From NCBI RefSeq assembly GCF_019399895.1, contig NC_091873.1:2116001-2180000 (forward strand): a DNA stretch of 64,000 nucleotides. The letters run 5' to 3'. The stretch is from Cardiocondyla obscurior. Lineage: Eukaryota > Arthropoda > Insecta > Hymenoptera > Formicidae. The notes beneath the pieces are model-generated. The model saw only the letters and a program-made list of their open reading frames with translations. It was not told where the DNA came from and did no database searches. Of this stretch, positions 12,701-27,600 are shown one piece after another. The translations under genes and the position numbers were made by a program. The first letter of the stretch is position 1; every line of letters begins with the position of its first letter.

Positions 12701-15700
12701 TTGTTGCCTCAGGATGAATGAATGTCTGAAACCGCCGTCGCCGGTGGAAAACACGTTGGACGTGAGCAATAAAAATAATTGTCCGTGTAGCAACAACCAG
12801 CATGTTAACTGCAGCTCACTGCAAGATGGCGGCGGAAACAAAAGGCTGGAAATGACATTGTTTACGAGCGCCGATTGTTTTAAAAAGCGACGAGAGAGTC
12901 GAGCATCGCTATCGGCGGTCTCGAGAGAGAAAGAGAGAGATATATAGAGAGAAGACGGGAAAAAAGAAATGGAAGAAAGAGCACAAAAGAGGGTCGAACT
13001 CTGTCGGGTGGAGGGAATGAGAGGGTGAGAGCTTCTTCAGCCGGGCTGGAAGACGCCGCCGCGGGAACGAGCCCGATTGCTTTATTGGTCGGGATTAAAA
13101 AGCATTCTCGAGGCGATTGTTTGTAATTCTGATGAAAAAGCCGCGCGATAAGGAAATCGCCGGCTTGAACGCCGGAAATTCACGCCAGAGTTTTATGAGC
13201 TCAAATTTAAAAGGAAACTGATTTAATTGCACTACTAATGTTCCCGCTCGCGATTCCACGATTTCCGCTCATTCGCCTAATACTCTCCACGTTCATAACT
13301 TGCAGTCCAATTATAAATCGTTTATATTTTACTTTCATGTGGCATAAAAAAAAATTGCATATGCAATATCGCAATAGAAATAATATAGATGCGGCAAAGG
13401 ACTATTGTGCCAGCAGCATAATTCCGTTGGCAATATTTACGAAAATTCCTGTTCTTTGCAAAGTTATTAAAAAAAAGTTCCGGCAACGTAAAGTCGTGTA
13501 ATAAGCGCTCTTGGAATATCCAAACCTTTGTGCACCGACAGAGTTTCTTTTGAATCAGCCTGTATGCGCGGAATATGGTGGATACGAGAAACTCCACTTA
13601 CCGAAGCTATGATTATTTCAAGATGCACTCACAAAAATTGGCTGCTGCGCACCCCTTTTTCAACATTTCCGCCCCGATACGCTTTCCCAGGACGTTTCCA
13701 GGCAACGACCTTATATGTTTCGCGAAGCGTTGATACACCGAATGACTTTTACTGAAATCACGACTGAGTTATATGTACTTAATTAATCGTTATTTAGTTA
13801 TTTATCACGCCCGAGCGTATCTCAGCTGATTTTTCATTGACGTGGAATTTAATATTTCCAAGTTTTCAAGAATATTAATGACGCCTTGAATATTCGTAAG
13901 AACCGTCTTTATTATTATGTAATTATTTTTCAGATTAAACAAGTGATTATTTTTACTCGAGCCGGGCTATTCACGTGAGAGTTTCAAAAGTTTGAATTTT
14001 TTGAATTCACGAAACTTTGCAAGACTCAAATTAAAACTTACGAGAAGAGCAAACTTGAAACTACTTAAAAAAAAAAATATATATATATATATAACGCTTC
14101 GTTTTTTATATTTCTGGCGTTTCTTTGTTACAAACCATAAATTTCCTTCAGTTAATATTTCTGTAATTGCGTTCGGGTTAAATTTCTTTTTTATAAGAAA
14201 ATTACATTCTGGTCTGTCAAAGAATTCTTTTCCGTGCTTTACGGCGTACGTAAAAAAAAAAAAAAAATGTAGAAATATCGAAAATGGAACTCGGAAACTT
14301 GTCAAGATATGTCGAGCATTGCGACATGCCTTTACTTGCGTCATAAAAGTCGGCGTATCCCGGATCGGGCAGTAAATTCAAACCGTACCATACCGTGATC
14401 AGAGAAAGATTGCCAAGTCGGCAAATTACGAAAGGAAGAACGGTCGAAGGGGGGACGGACGGGTTGATACAGTGTGATTGAGGATAGGAATAAAAAGATA
14501 TTACGTCTATACTTCCGGCGGCGTCTCCGGTTCAGTTAATCCGACATTGATTCACTTTTGATGGATTTAGATAAAGATCCAAGGAATTAAAGAAGTTACG
14601 TACGCGCGTGCTTCCACGTCGTGCCATTTGCTTTCGTCAAATCTAAGTGAATTCTTTCGTCTTTGTTAGTGTTTGATTAAGATTTTAATACCTTCGCTTA
14701 TTTAATTACTTAAAATCGTGATCATTTTTCAATATTTAGTTTTCTTTCTTTTTTTATTAATATGATTGATAATAATGTAATTAAATAATAATTTACAAAA
14801 TTCCATGAAGTGAAGAGAAAAAATCTCACTCGGGGAAAAGAGAGAAGAGAATAAAAAAAAAAAAAATTTAAGAAATATTTCTTGAAGTAATTGCATTTCC
14901 AAGACGTTTGTCTTTCATTCGCACATACTGTTCCTGCATTTTGCAAGAGTACACCTGCTTTGCTTGCTTATTTATTTATTGCAACTATTCTTCATGTTCC
15001 CGCCGTTATTCCGCATCCTACCTGCGACGGAGAATAGATCGCCACATCCGGTCGAGTTTGCACGGGTTACATACTCGAGAAGGATGATAAACAACGAACC
15101 GGCGTATTGACAGGAAATAAATCGACGGGGACCTCGTCGATCCTCCATTTTTCGGCCCTCGCGCTCAGATCCTTTTGTCGGCAACATCAGGAAGCATCAA
15201 CAAATCTGTCGAGACACGCGCGCAGCTTCGTTTCTTGGCGCTGGTCCAGCGCTTCCGGTTCGCCGCGCGCGTTTACGACTCATCGCATCGCGGGCGAGTG
15301 AGCCCGTGATTCTCTCTCGCGCACCCCCGGTAGTTTTATTTTAATGGAGTCCGCCGGGCTCATCACGCGAGCGAAGATTTATTAGCGCCAAGATGCGCAA
15401 AGGGTCGCCGCGAATCCGAGAATGATAAAATGTTTTGAGCTCGGAATTCGTAAAATTACGAATTTTCGCTCGAAGTGAAATCTTTTTTTCCATCACGTAA
15501 ATTTACGATTACGTCGTATAAATTTTTTTATATTTTTTTATTTTTAACATCTCGATTTAGGTAATTAAATCTTGAAGGTATACATATGTATATAAATTTA
15601 TAATAATTTGATGCGTTAAAAAAAATCTTTCTTTTTATACATACGCATGTTTACGACGAATTACGACTGTCAGATTTTCATTAATTTCCCTCCCGTTATT

Positions 15701-17232
15701 ATGAAAAGTTGTCGGGGGACGAAATGAGTTGTTGATAATTAGCTTCTTTTTTCACTTCCACTTGGCCGGTGCCGAAGCGTATCTGTCTATTAGCGTGGAA
15801 ATGGCCGCCGCTAAGTGCTTTTTAGCTGATAATCGATTTAAGAGAGCTTGATAATTTTCCGATGGGCGTCGCTTTTTAGCCTTAAAAGCGACGCGCGATT
15901 AATTGTCCTCGAATCACGCACGCGAGGGGAATTGAAAAATTTAGTACGCCGCGTCTCAGCTTATTAAACGCTTATTAATATCTTTGCGTGTTTCAAACAA
16001 GCGTATTGTCCCATCGGAGTGCTTTAATGCGATCGGTATTGAACCGGCAATCGATTTACCCGTGGCGAACGAAGACGACGTTGTGTCATCACGTTTGTCC
16101 ACGCAAGGATATCGACAAGGACCTTGTCAAAGTGAATCAGCGTCTCTGTTGACGGAGGGTACGTGTTTCGCTTACCAGCCGGCCTTTGATCACGCGATTT
16201 CCTCTGATCGACGGTAATCATCTCTCCTTGTCGACATCCGCGACAACTTTGATGACGTCGATTGTCGCCCGCAATATTTCATTCATCCGAGCCGCCTCTA
16301 TGAAGTTCGATTCAATTCCGAAGTTAGAGGATCGCGGAACGATACGAATACAGAAACTCGTGAAATCATCATTAATTAGGTCTCTTGAAATACTGCGCGA
16401 AATTTCAACATTACGCGGGAGAATAGAAGTGTTTAAAAAAAAATTAACCGCTAATGCAATCGCGTGCTTAAATTCATACCCGTCGAAATGTTTTGGGCGC
16501 TTCAAAATCAAATGTAAAAAAACTGTATTGTATATTTAGGAGGACGCATCTGTTCTTCTAAGGTAGAAGGCTTTAGCCTTCGAAACAAAAAGTTTTCAGA
16601 ATTATTAATTATGATATGTTAATTTAAAAAAATGCTTAGTACTTGATTATTCAATTAAAATTAACACAGCACCTCAAGTATTGCGTGAAATATATATGTA
16701 TTCAATTAAGCATTAAAGTTTGATTGGTCCGCAACAGTTTTTCTTTTTTTATATTTTTTTCTCCCCTAAAGCCTAAGTTTTTTTTCTCCTGGGACATGTA
16801 TAAAAAAAAAAATTATATAGAACGTCATGGTGACATAGCGCCGCATCATTTGGATGGAAATTTCCGCCGGTGACAGGACGGAGTCTTCACACAAATCCCC
16901 TTTGTCTGGGCGTTTATAATAAAGCGATAAAGCGGTCGGCATCGACTTCTGCGCGCCGCTATTCTTCCATTATGCCGCGATTTGTATTACATCGCGCGTA
17001 TCAGCGAGACAATGGCGCGTATCGCGGCGCGATACACGCGTGTCACGCGTGCGCGTGCATTCGTTAATCGAGTTTGCCGGCGGCATGCGTTTTACAACGT
17101 CACCGGCCCAACGCGACGCGGTCGAAAAAGCTCCCCTCGGCGATTCAAAACAGTGGACGAGTGGCAGAATCAACTTTCGTTCCGTCCGGAATTTCTCTCA
17201 TTCTTTACCGCTCGACTTCCCTCAAAACGCTT

Positions 17233-17255
17233 AAAAAAAAAAAAAAAAAAAAAAA
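17233..17255. repeat. Poly(A) tract of 23
   Basis: Homopolymer in a GC-rich neighbourhood. No target duplication or retrogene body was recognised beside it. Confidence 0.85.
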
Positions 17256-19879
17256 CGACCACTCCTCGCGAAAGATCGTAAGTAAAACTCACACGTACGG
17301 AAACAAAGATCCAGAGAAGTTCAGTTTCTCTCTTTTTTTTTCTTTCTTTTTTCTTTAATATTTAAGTGAGAGAAAATGAGGAAATAATCTCGCAGGCCGG
17401 CGCGTATTCGCCGACCTGTGAACTTCGATAAGGCCTAACCTTGAAGGTGATAAGGTCGGCGGTCGTAGGGTGTGGCTTATGAAAGTCCCTAAGGCTGCCG
17501 GCGAGAGGCCTCGCGCGCTTTTTAACGATAAACCCACCGGTAGCCGCGTCGAACGTGCGTCTGGCTACGTCTGGTAGGCTATGAAATGCGGCCGCCGCCG
17601 CCGGTTTGTTGCTGCAAAATCAATATCGCTCTCCGCGAGGGTCTCCCTCGTCCTTTCCCACTATTCGCCGCGATCCTCTCTCTTTCTCTCGCTTTTCTTC
17701 CCGCGTCCCGCTCACAACCGGAAACGCCGGGAGAAGCGGCTCGAAACGCGAATACAAGATAGGCGCCGTAAAATAATGATAAAGGGAGAAGAGTGATAAC
17801 TTTCCTTCTGGGTTTTCATCTCGAAAAGAGAAAAACAGATTTTTTTTCTGGCGTGCTTCGCGAATGTTGCGCGTGTTCCCGTTTTACTCGTTTGGTTTTT
17901 TTTTTCTTTTTTTCCTGTTTCCTATTTTTTTTTATTTTTATTTTTTTTTTGCAGTATTAGAATAATGATCCTAACAATTACCGCGAAGACATTAACAAAA
18001 TCGTTTATTTCTTTTGAACGATCAAGCAATGAACGTTGAACGTTTTATAAAATAAAGATTCCACGTTAATTTAATTTTCAGCAGAAAACAACGAATATGG
18101 TCAGATAATTCTCGCAGCGAAGGTTATACTAAGACGTTAACAAATTGTCCGCTACTTTCGAACAATTGAACGATGAACTATTTACGAGAATGAAGCCTCG
18201 TAAAGTTCAGAGGATGTGAGAGTTAATATCATCGGCTTCCCGTCATCAATCCTGATTTCAGCGGCATAAAACGCGCGAACTGGAGTGCTTAAAGAGCGAA
18301 GCACTAAAAGTTAAAATTTCTCCATGCTGCGGCTCCGCATTATTAATCCGCGCCGTCGTAAAAGTACCGGCAGAATGCTACCGGTCACCCTCTCCTCCCT
18401 CCCGCCACCCGCAGGTTTTCGTTTTTATCGAGCCACCGTTATACGTTATACGTATATAACCACGTTATACGTAAATAAGGCCGTAATGTAAACGACAGCC
18501 GGAAGCGCGCCAAAACCCGCCGGCTATTAAGCGATAGTTTAACACTTCCGCGTAACGATTCTTCTTTGTAACGAGTGCACTCCACAATGCGGCAGCGCGG
18601 CCTCAGGTGCGAGAGTCGACCCCGAGCTTTTACTCGATATTTCAATCAACCGGCCGCCTTCCCTTCCCCTCCTCCCTCCCCCCCGCGTTGCGTTTAATCG
18701 ATTCAACGCGTTTCCGGGGAAATTCATTTAGACAGATTCTCCCCGTCTCTCCCACTTTGCCCGCCTCCCCAGCAAGATCAAGACTCGGAATCTGTGAGAT
18801 AAAACGCTTGTACGATGCGTGATTTTATCCTTTCGCGCTCGAAAATCGATGACCAACAAATCGCGGAATTTTAAGCGTAAAAAAAATTTTCTTTTAATTC
18901 CTGATCCTGCAATCTTAGAAAAGACACCTGAAGCTTTTGAAAGCAAAGTTACAAATAATTTTCGCCAATTTTGTATAATTGACTTGGAAATGGTGTCATT
19001 TTAAGCGGAAGCATCGTGTAAAAAAAAATAAGAAACTTTGAAAGTAAAAGTTTTTAAGATTTAAAATTCTTCTCTGAAAAAGTTCTTTTATAATTATTTT
19101 TTTGTAAATCTATAAATTTGTATTTCAACATTTTTATCGTCAATTAAAAATGCCTTTCAAAATTTTTTAATATAATTTAATAATTATCATTAATTAAATT
19201 AATAATTATTAATTTTTAACATTTATAAAGAAAAGAAATAAACTCATTTTATGAAAAGTATTGTACCTTAAAACATTTCTTATTTCCGCAATGCTTTAAC
19301 ATTTAAAAAGTGGTAGTATATTACGATTTTAAACGGAAAACTCTTTGAAGAAATGCATCAAAAAAAAAAAAAATTAAGTGCTCAAAGAAATATTAAATAT
19401 TAAAAGTCGATATTTCAAACGCGCGTAATCGCTTTTATTGAGAAATTTTAAGCTTTAATACTTCTAGTGGATTCTCTAGTTTAATACCAACCTCCTCGTG
19501 AGAGGCACTTTAAGTTTTCTAAATGCAGCATGTACGCTGGCACATATGGCAATTTTATGCACTTCGAGGCAGCCGCCTACCAGTGCAATTCGATGCATTT
19601 TGTGGAGAGTTTTGAAAGAAGCAATGAGGAGTAAGAAGTTAAGAGATGGTTGATGCACGAGGGGAAATAGGTTAAGTGCAGTCTTTCAGCGCAAGTAGTC
19701 TCATCACACGATTCGGATCGTTTATTTGCCATTACATTCCTTCCATATATGAGACGTGAATTTTCAAAACTAATGACGCACGGCAAAAATAACTCAATTA
19801 GCATCAAATGCATGTAAAGCGTGTTGCATAAACGTATATTCAAAAAGTTTAATAAGTTAAAGTAGATATCTTAGAAAAT

Positions 19880-19937
19880 TATATAATAAAAATTATATTA
19901 AAATCAAAAGAGAAATATATATAATTTTTATTATATA
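19880..19937. repeat. AT-rich inverted repeat, 19-bp perfect arms
   Basis: TATATAATAAAAATTATAT (19880-19898) is the exact reverse complement of 19919-19937, with a 20-nt spacer. The low-complexity composition makes chance or slippage plausible. Confidence 0.6.
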
Positions 19938-21242
19938 TATATTTTTTAATAATTTTATAAATACGTGTACCAAAGAGGGAGGATAGTCAAAGCCGAAACT
20001 TGGTTGTGAAAGCAAAAATGCGACTATAGCACAACTATGGAAGCATTTCCGGGGTATGTAAGTAAGTAAGCGGGTAAGCTCGTTTCCTTCTCATAGTTTA
20101 GCGCCAGCTCCGGATCACGCACTTTGCCGGCAAGTTAGCGGCAAGTTGCCCTCTAGTTCAGGCTCGTGCTCATATACCAAGCTGCAGGTGCGGCCGCTTT
20201 GAGAGAACTTTGACACGTATTATACTCGTTAAGTTGGAGTACTCACAACCGGCTCCGCAGAACGCGAACGCGAGGAATATTGCCTGATCGCGAGCTAATC
20301 GCCGCGGCGGTGCGAGAAGTTCGAAGGATAGACTATTGATATGCCGAATGCATTCTCAATTTTTCTGAAAATTTTCCGAAAACGAGAGAAAAAGAGGGAT
20401 TTCCATTACCGTTGTTTTCGATGCTCTTCCAAGTCTTTTTACGTTCGCCAGAAAATTCCGGTTACATTTAATAGAAAACTTGAAAGCTCCCCTTGGCGAA
20501 GGAATTCAGGAATTCTCCAAGTTTGCGAATTTGAACGTAGAGAAAGTCGGCGAACTGACCGAAGAAAAGAATTCCGATCGGACAGCCATTCACGTGATAT
20601 CCGGAGACTTTTGCAAAAATCAGGGGAGCCTTTGGTACCACGTAGCTCAAATGTAAATCTAAAGCGGAAATTCGAGAGTAGGAAAATCCGCGAGTATTGT
20701 GCACAGTCATTGGACCAAGTTAAATTTGCCATTAATGGGTCGGAGCTTACAGCTTTCGAGGATATGGTCCGTGTAATAGACAGGAAATTTTACTGGAAAT
20801 AATTCCGCTCACCGATTGCGACTTATCCATTACTTGAACTACATTCATAAGATAAACAAACCGAAGTAATAGCTAATTTGTAAAGTGAACAATTTTTCAA
20901 TTAAAACAAAATTTCAATTTTTTTTTTTACGAAATTACGACAAACGGTTTTCAAAAATCGTTTCGTTATTTCCGTAAATAGTTAAATATATCTCTCTCGC
21001 TCACGTATTAATTTTATATAAATCGACGAATTGATTTAAAACAAAGTGATTCAATTATTCATGCTCGTAAAATCCGCAACTTGTTAGATATTCAAATTTT
21101 CCAATCTTCGAGTTTCCCGATCGTCCTGCGGCTTTGCATTTTTCTGCACAAGAAGAAAATAGATTCACGTTGGAAGAGAATGTCGCGGTCCGGCCGCGTG
21201 ATTCTCGAGAGAATCTCCTTTCTCTGTCTCTTGTTCTCCATT

Positions 21243-21261
21243 TCTCTCTCTCTCTCTCTCT
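21243..21261. repeat. (CT)n microsatellite
   Basis: Uninterrupted TC repeat inside intron 1. It inflates serine/leucine-rich chance frames on the plus strand. Confidence 0.85.
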
Positions 21262-22251
21262 TACTCTTCATGTGCAATACCATGCCAGGGTTGCAATTTC
21301 TCGGGAACATTCCCGTTGCATCCTTTGGAGACCCCGGTCCGCCCTTGCATCCTGGATGCCTTTACTTTGGTGAGGTTCAGGATTCCTCAGACACGCTCCG
21401 GTCTCATCTGACGAATTACATTTCCCGAGATTTTGTCACGTTATCCTCCAAAAGGAAGTCTTGCGTTGTTAACGTACGCCGTCTAAGCAGTTAGTCGCCT
21501 CAAGGCGAACTCGCATTAGTAAGACTCTAGCTTCGCAAAATTCAGCACGATAAAACATTTCTCGTTCGCTAATTCCAACTTTCGCCCCGATGTCGAAAAT
21601 ACCGAACGCAAAGTTGCTCAACTTTCTAAACGTAAGAAATTACTGAGAGTCGTTTCGCAAGTTTTCAAACGTGAACACGTCTGAAATTTTTTAAACTTTC
21701 AAGACTCTGACGTTCGAGAAAAAGAAAGATTAAAGATGTACCTTCGTAGTACAATTAACAGCGTAAGATCCTCAAGTTTAAATACGAGTATTGGAATATA
21801 AAATTCTCATGAATATTTATCTTCTGTTAATTTTTACTTCTCGGTGGAATTTCTATTAAATTTATTTTGTTAATTGATATGTATATATATATATATTTAT
21901 TAATATTTAATTCTTATCAAGTAAAGAGCTTGCATAATGGATAACGATCAATAATCGTAGACATTTTCCAATATTCAGATCCTCGAAAGTTTACTGCAAG
22001 ATTTTCTAGTCGACGAGTGAATGCGAGCTTCAGCATTTCCTAGCTACGTCAGTTAATCCTCGGTTTCTCGATAAGACTCTGAGGCTCGTCGAAGCTCGAT
22101 TTATCGCGGCACAATATGTCGCAAGCTAGTACTTGCAAGCTCGAGCTCGAAAAGGGACGATCGATCGCTGAAGCGCAACCCCCGTAATTTGTTCACATAA
22201 ATTCGCTCTCTCTCCAGCCATGCTAATATGTGTGCCGCACGCACAATCCAG

Positions 22252-22272
22252 CTCTCTCTCTCTCTCTCTCTC
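22252..22272. repeat. (CT)n microsatellite
   Basis: Uninterrupted CT repeat followed by an interrupted CT-rich tail to about 22290. Confidence 0.85.
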
Positions 22273-24581
22273 CCCCTCTCTTTCTCTCTCGGAAATTAGA
22301 AATAATGAAAATTGCAAATTTTTAAGAGATTAAAACTTAGACAATCATTACCGCCGTTACAAATAAAATTACATATGCAAAATCCTATTGAAATCTCTAT
22401 CTGCGGTCAAATTTAAAAATTTTGAGTTAGTAACAATGTAATCTATAAAATGCTTCCTTTATTAATAGCTAAAAGATTTTCAAAACTTCCTGAAACTTTG
22501 TTTTTATCTCGTTTTACATATTAAAAGTAATTGTTAAAACTTAAAAAAAAAAAAAACCCGTGATCTTTTTAACGATCTTATTAAGTGAGTATCAAAACTC
22601 TGCACAGAATTAATACAACGCAACTCAGACAATTTACCTCGAGTTTTCTATATTTTACACGTCACTAGTTTTCTCACATCCCCGGATATTGAGATACTTG
22701 GACTGCTAGATATATGAGTTCTGATAGACGAAGCAACAAGAGCAGGAGGTAAAAACTATCGTCTCGCTACTCTTATTTTTTTTATTTTTTTATTTTTTTT
22801 TTCTTTCCCCCCGGGATCTACTTTCTCGCGAGTATATCGGGGTCCAGGTGTAAATTAGAAAAAAGTGGAGTTGCTTGGAAACTTTCGGAGTAAAGTCTCC
22901 CTCCATCACGTTCTCATTCGTTCCTATCCGTTCCCTGCAATCTCCCACGGTCCCGGCTTCCAGTGTTAGCGAGATCTATATAGATACGTATGTACGCGCA
23001 TTTGTATGTGCAGCAACGAACAAGATGCGCCGTTGTTATCAACAATAACATGCGTCAACGTGGCGCAAAATGTTAGTTGCGAACTAATATTAAGTTATAA
23101 AGTAAATAAACGCGGTTACGTTACTGTTTGCTCTAAATCATAAAATCTAACTCGAAGTAATTCACGCAAATTGTGATTAAAAGCCTTTTGATACCCGAAA
23201 GTTTAATGGTTTTAAACGTTAACTTTGTTGCGTGACGAAACTTCAAGAAACGTATCAGAAATATTAAGCGATTGTTTTCACGTTATTATTATTATTTTTT
23301 TTTTATATTTATTAATCTTATTAAAGTTGAAAATTAATTATAGCGATTGTGCTTAAAAATGATTTATTAATAAAAATTACCGACAGAACTTTGTTATATG
23401 CAATTTATCGCGCGAGACTGACGAAGTGAGCGGTAAAGTTTATATTTCATTAAGGACATTGAAATATCTCGACCACAAAACAATGCAAGCGACATTATTT
23501 ACGACAGCAATAAATTTTATGTTTAAAACGACGACATTACGACGGCCGTGCTTTTTTTTTTTCTACAGTTGCGATTATTAAATAGCCGGTAATATAATTG
23601 CTGGCATTAATTTTTGCGAGCGTTCTCTCTATCATTCGTCCCTTTCGCTGTCGCGTGTTATGAAATTCTTTCCTGGGAATTCGCAATAACCCAAAATATA
23701 AGGTGTCGCGGTATACGGAATGGAAGAGCTGCACTCAGTTCAATGCACCCGGCGAGTTTTCGCAATATTCAAATGTTTAATTCATAGAGCATAAAACGAA
23801 AATCTTAGAACGAGCTTGGTTAAAATTATTTAACAATCACGACGGACGCGATTCGAAAGTTTTAATAAAAACAATATACAACATTTTATTAATGCTATCA
23901 TTTCGTAATAACTCTGAAATAATTTTCTAATAAATCAGCAGCTACAGCAATTTTTAAAATTCATCACGATTACATACTCTTGTTTATGTCTTTGCTTTAT
24001 AATTTTTTTCTTTTTACTTTTTTTTTTTTTTAATTATTTCCACGTTTCCTCGTATATCATATCTGCTTAATTGCGCTTTCAAAAAGTCAAAAAGTTCGTG
24101 TTAATTTAAACTGAAATTTCATACTGTGCAACATTCGTATACGGTGGTTTATATTCGTTGTTGGGTATACACGAGGCGTTGCGAGACGCGGAATATAGAG
24201 ATACCTCGTCGCGTCTTCGTAATGACACTTTAAAAGTTAGCCAATGTCTCAGCTCGATAGAGACGTGTGCGTTGGTATCTCCGCCGAGATGAAACTTCTT
24301 GGGAATGCTGCGACGGCGATGCACCGAAAACACAGTTAATGTTACTCGTATTTGAGCAAGTATTCAAGAGAAATTTTCAATATGCGCGTTTCTACAAATT
24401 TTAGATGTAAAGTTGTAATATTTTCTTCTCTTGCGTTCCCTCTACCTAACATACGTCTCTATTTTTTGTTTATTTAAACTAGACATTACAAAGCACGAGC
24501 TTCGCGCTCATCATTTACCTGCTTCTTTCCACGTTAAAGAAAACTGTATTATACTTAATAATTTTCAACAATAAATTACGG

Positions 24582-24600
24582 ATGTATGTATGTATGTATG
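24582..24600. repeat. (ATGT)n microsatellite
   Basis: Tetranucleotide ATGT/GTAT repeat of nearly five units, ending at a CATGG. Confidence 0.8.
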
Positions 24601-27600
24601 CATGGTATTTTACGTACTTCTCGTTCTTTTAAATATAATTTAATTATACATTTAAATATAAATTTTACTAATTGTTTTTAGACTGGTTACGTAAAGTACA
24701 AATAATCAATCAAATCGATAAAGACGTACCGCGACTTATCCGCCTGTTACAGATTCGCGGTACATTAAAGTGAATATTCGACGTAATATTTAATACGATA
24801 TTTATTTAGTGTATAAATTCTTTAATAATGCGTTGACCTGCGTAGATCGAGATTGCGGCCGAGATATGCCATGTAACAAACACAAGTCGCGTGCCTGGAT
24901 GGGCTCGCGCGACTTTAATGTTATGACTCCCGCATTCCTTTACCAACGGTGAACGTTGCTCTGTTAGCGAAGCTTCATATAGAATGTATACATCATATAC
25001 CCGCGGAGTATTATATTAAGTTTGGAGTAATTAAAATTTACAAAATAATAAAAATTAAGCAGACATGATACTCCGCATGCATGGCAAAGGATCTTATCAA
25101 TCTTTTACCATATTTGCGATTAAAGTAATCTTCGAAAACCAACATTTGCGAACTTGTAAAATTTCCGATGTGTATACCTCGAGCTACGCGGCATCTTACG
25201 ATGTATTTTCATATTACATTTATGTGCCTGACACTTCTCGTGGATTTTTCAAATTTTTCGAGAGCTCTGCGCTCTAACCTGCAAGTTCGAAAATCCGAGA
25301 AACAGTGGGAACTCGTTCCGGGCAAACGCCGGATGAATTTCGGACAATTTTAAGGAATAGCATAGCTGATTTCCATTTGGCTTTTACCTTTTCGTTCCCT
25401 CGTCCTGGCGAACTTTCGCGGATACGCGCTCATAAAGTTCAATCTGCACGCGAAAAAACGAAGAGAAGAGAGCGAAGGATGGAACTGGTAGAGGGTGAGG
25501 ACACGGGGATGGAAATGGAAGACACCGCGGTGAGAGAACAAAACTTTTCGACGTTCCTTTTCGTATCCGCGCTGACGGAAGTGGTCGTATAGAGAAGAGC
25601 GGGCGACGTAGGGAGTGAAATCGATGGCGCGAGGCAGGATAAAGCGAGGGGGAAAGTCGGCGGAAGCGGGAAGAAAAAAGGAAAAAAAAGAAAAAGAAAG
25701 TAAGACATCCTCGAGTGAATAGCGATACGTGTCGGCGATATTAGGCCTTTAAAAAGGATACAAAGTGAAAAAGAATTAAAAGAAAAAAAAAAAGAAGAAG
25801 AAAAAGAACCCTGAACTAAACTGAGATGGATCTTCGGTCGGACGTTCACCCCGAGTCTTTCAAGAACCGAGAACAATTTATCTGCAGATGTATTTGACGT
25901 GGAATTTATATTTAGAATTTGCAATATAAAATCTAAAAATTATATGAAATATTGTATGCAATTTTTTAAAATATTTAATTTTCATTTACACTGCAAAAGA
26001 AAAAAAAAAAAAAGAAGAACAAAAAAGAAAAAGATATTCGCTCTCGTATACAAAATAAAAATAAATTGCTATCTTGATGTCTTCTTTAACGCGATGAAAC
26101 GTGTGTGTAGCGACCTACAGGTTGATGCGCTCACGGGGGAGGAAAAGCCGCGATATTTTTGCGCGAGCGCGAAAAATCGACCGGCGCGTTTCACGGACGA
26201 TTCTCAGCGCATTCAGTGGTGCCTGCCTGCTCGTCACTTCCGGTTAGTTAACCGCATTTGAAAGCCGACCTGCTCCAGAATCGAGAACTCGATTCGAGAT
26301 ACGCGCCGGGAATGCGGCGTCTCTCGCTGCAAAAGACACTTCCGCCGAGGCCGGAGACAATCGATACCGTTGCGTCGTTTTCCTCGCGGAAAATCAACGA
26401 GTACACACCCGCCGTGTACTACTGTGCGCGATCGAGTTGGCCTGGATGCTGGGCCACGATGCAGAAATACCAGCGGCATCATTGTGCACGTTAACCAGAA
26501 CGTTTCCTCGCTCGTGCGATACTCCATTTAACAATTTCGAACTATTTTCGAATTCCTAAGTTACCGAGGTATTCCCGCGTTGCTAATGTTATTTATCCTT
26601 TTTTTTTAATTGTATAAATAATTATACGGTTCTCTTTTTGCATTTGGCACTTTCTATATAGATCGATAATTATTATATTATACATATACGATAGTTATTC
26701 TCTGGAAAAAATTAATTGACTAAAAATTTTATACAGATTAACATTTGAATATCATCGAGTTGTTTTAGAATGTTTAATATACCTAAAATAATTTTTGTTT
26801 TGTTTTTCAAAAGCTGCAGGATTGCAGAAATAACACGATCTGAATTTAAAAATCGTCAAATGAGAAGAAAAATATGTACGTAATTTAAAACGTATTGATT
26901 TTATGAGGAACTTTGCGAGTCTCTCTTTAATTGAAATTCCCCCGATTCAATCCGTCAAAATCTCCCGGGCGGCGAGTTTTCCGCTGCGAGATGCGAAAAA
27001 GCGTAACGTATGGTCTTTGCGATCGGTCCTTCGATGCAATCCGTAGCCGTTTCAAGACTCGGGGAAGAGCGAAATTGATCGTTCCGGCGGTGGCGAAAGT
27101 TTCGCAGCCATGCGTCATCTTAATTGGCTTAATGCCGACAAGTTACAGCGCTACGTACCTTTACTCGCGCCCCCACCCCCTCTCGCGCCCGCAGCAACCC
27201 CGCGTCCGTGCTTTTTCTGCGCTTTTTCCCCGGCACCGCCGTCGTACCGCGTGGAAGACTCGCCATCTGGAAGTTTCCTGCAGGACGTGTGTGCGGAATC
27301 CTCCAAAGGTTTTCTGCGCCAGCGACGCTGCAAACCGGACCGCAGCGAACTGCATCGCGACGGTGGTTTCTCCGCGATTCTCTTTGTTTCTCTCTCTTTT
27401 ATTTGTTTTTTTTCTTTATTTTATTTTCTCTTTTTTTTTTATTTCTCGTTTTATCGGACACCGCCTGAGTTTAATGAAACTTTTTACAAGAATTAATGCT
27501 ACAGCCAGCGCGCGCGGTAATGTTACGTCAGTCAAGATTTGCTGTGCGCCGTGATAACGCACGAAAGCAGGACGCAAGAGTAAATTCGCTCTTCGTAAAT

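Larger units (their letters stand above)
9787..20000. other. Intron 1, proximal part: no gene recognised
   Basis: GC/CpG-rich islands near 10140-11960, 12640-13200, 15000-15430 and 16860-17800 alternate with AT-rich DNA (12000-12200, 13750-14300, 18850-19460). GTTAAA/TTTAAC arms with TTAACAG/CTGTTAA at 10020-10062 make a short inverted repeat. A CAAGATGGCGGC at about 12823 matches a YY1/Pho-type site. Open frames up to about 139 codons exist on both strands and are not conserved-looking. Confidence 0.6.

Noticed and set aside
12696..12947. Plus-strand frame beginning MNECLKPPSPVEN as a coding exon
   Set aside because: Cys/Asn-rich translation without homology, open on the opposite strand as well; only a YY1/Pho-like AAGATGGCGGC seems notable.
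17233..17255. Poly(A) tracts as tails of processed retrocopies (also at 41733, 50973, 62139)
   Set aside because: No upstream gene-like body and no target-site duplications were found; simple homopolymer expansion suffices.
20341..20802. 153-codon plus-strand frame
   Set aside because: No recognised domain, an open 97-codon shadow on the other strand, and no splice or promoter context.
26931..27554. Longest open frame (207 codons, plus strand)
   Set aside because: It opens with TTG, ends in a Phe/Leu run from a T-rich tract, overlaps other open frames on both strands and shows no domain.
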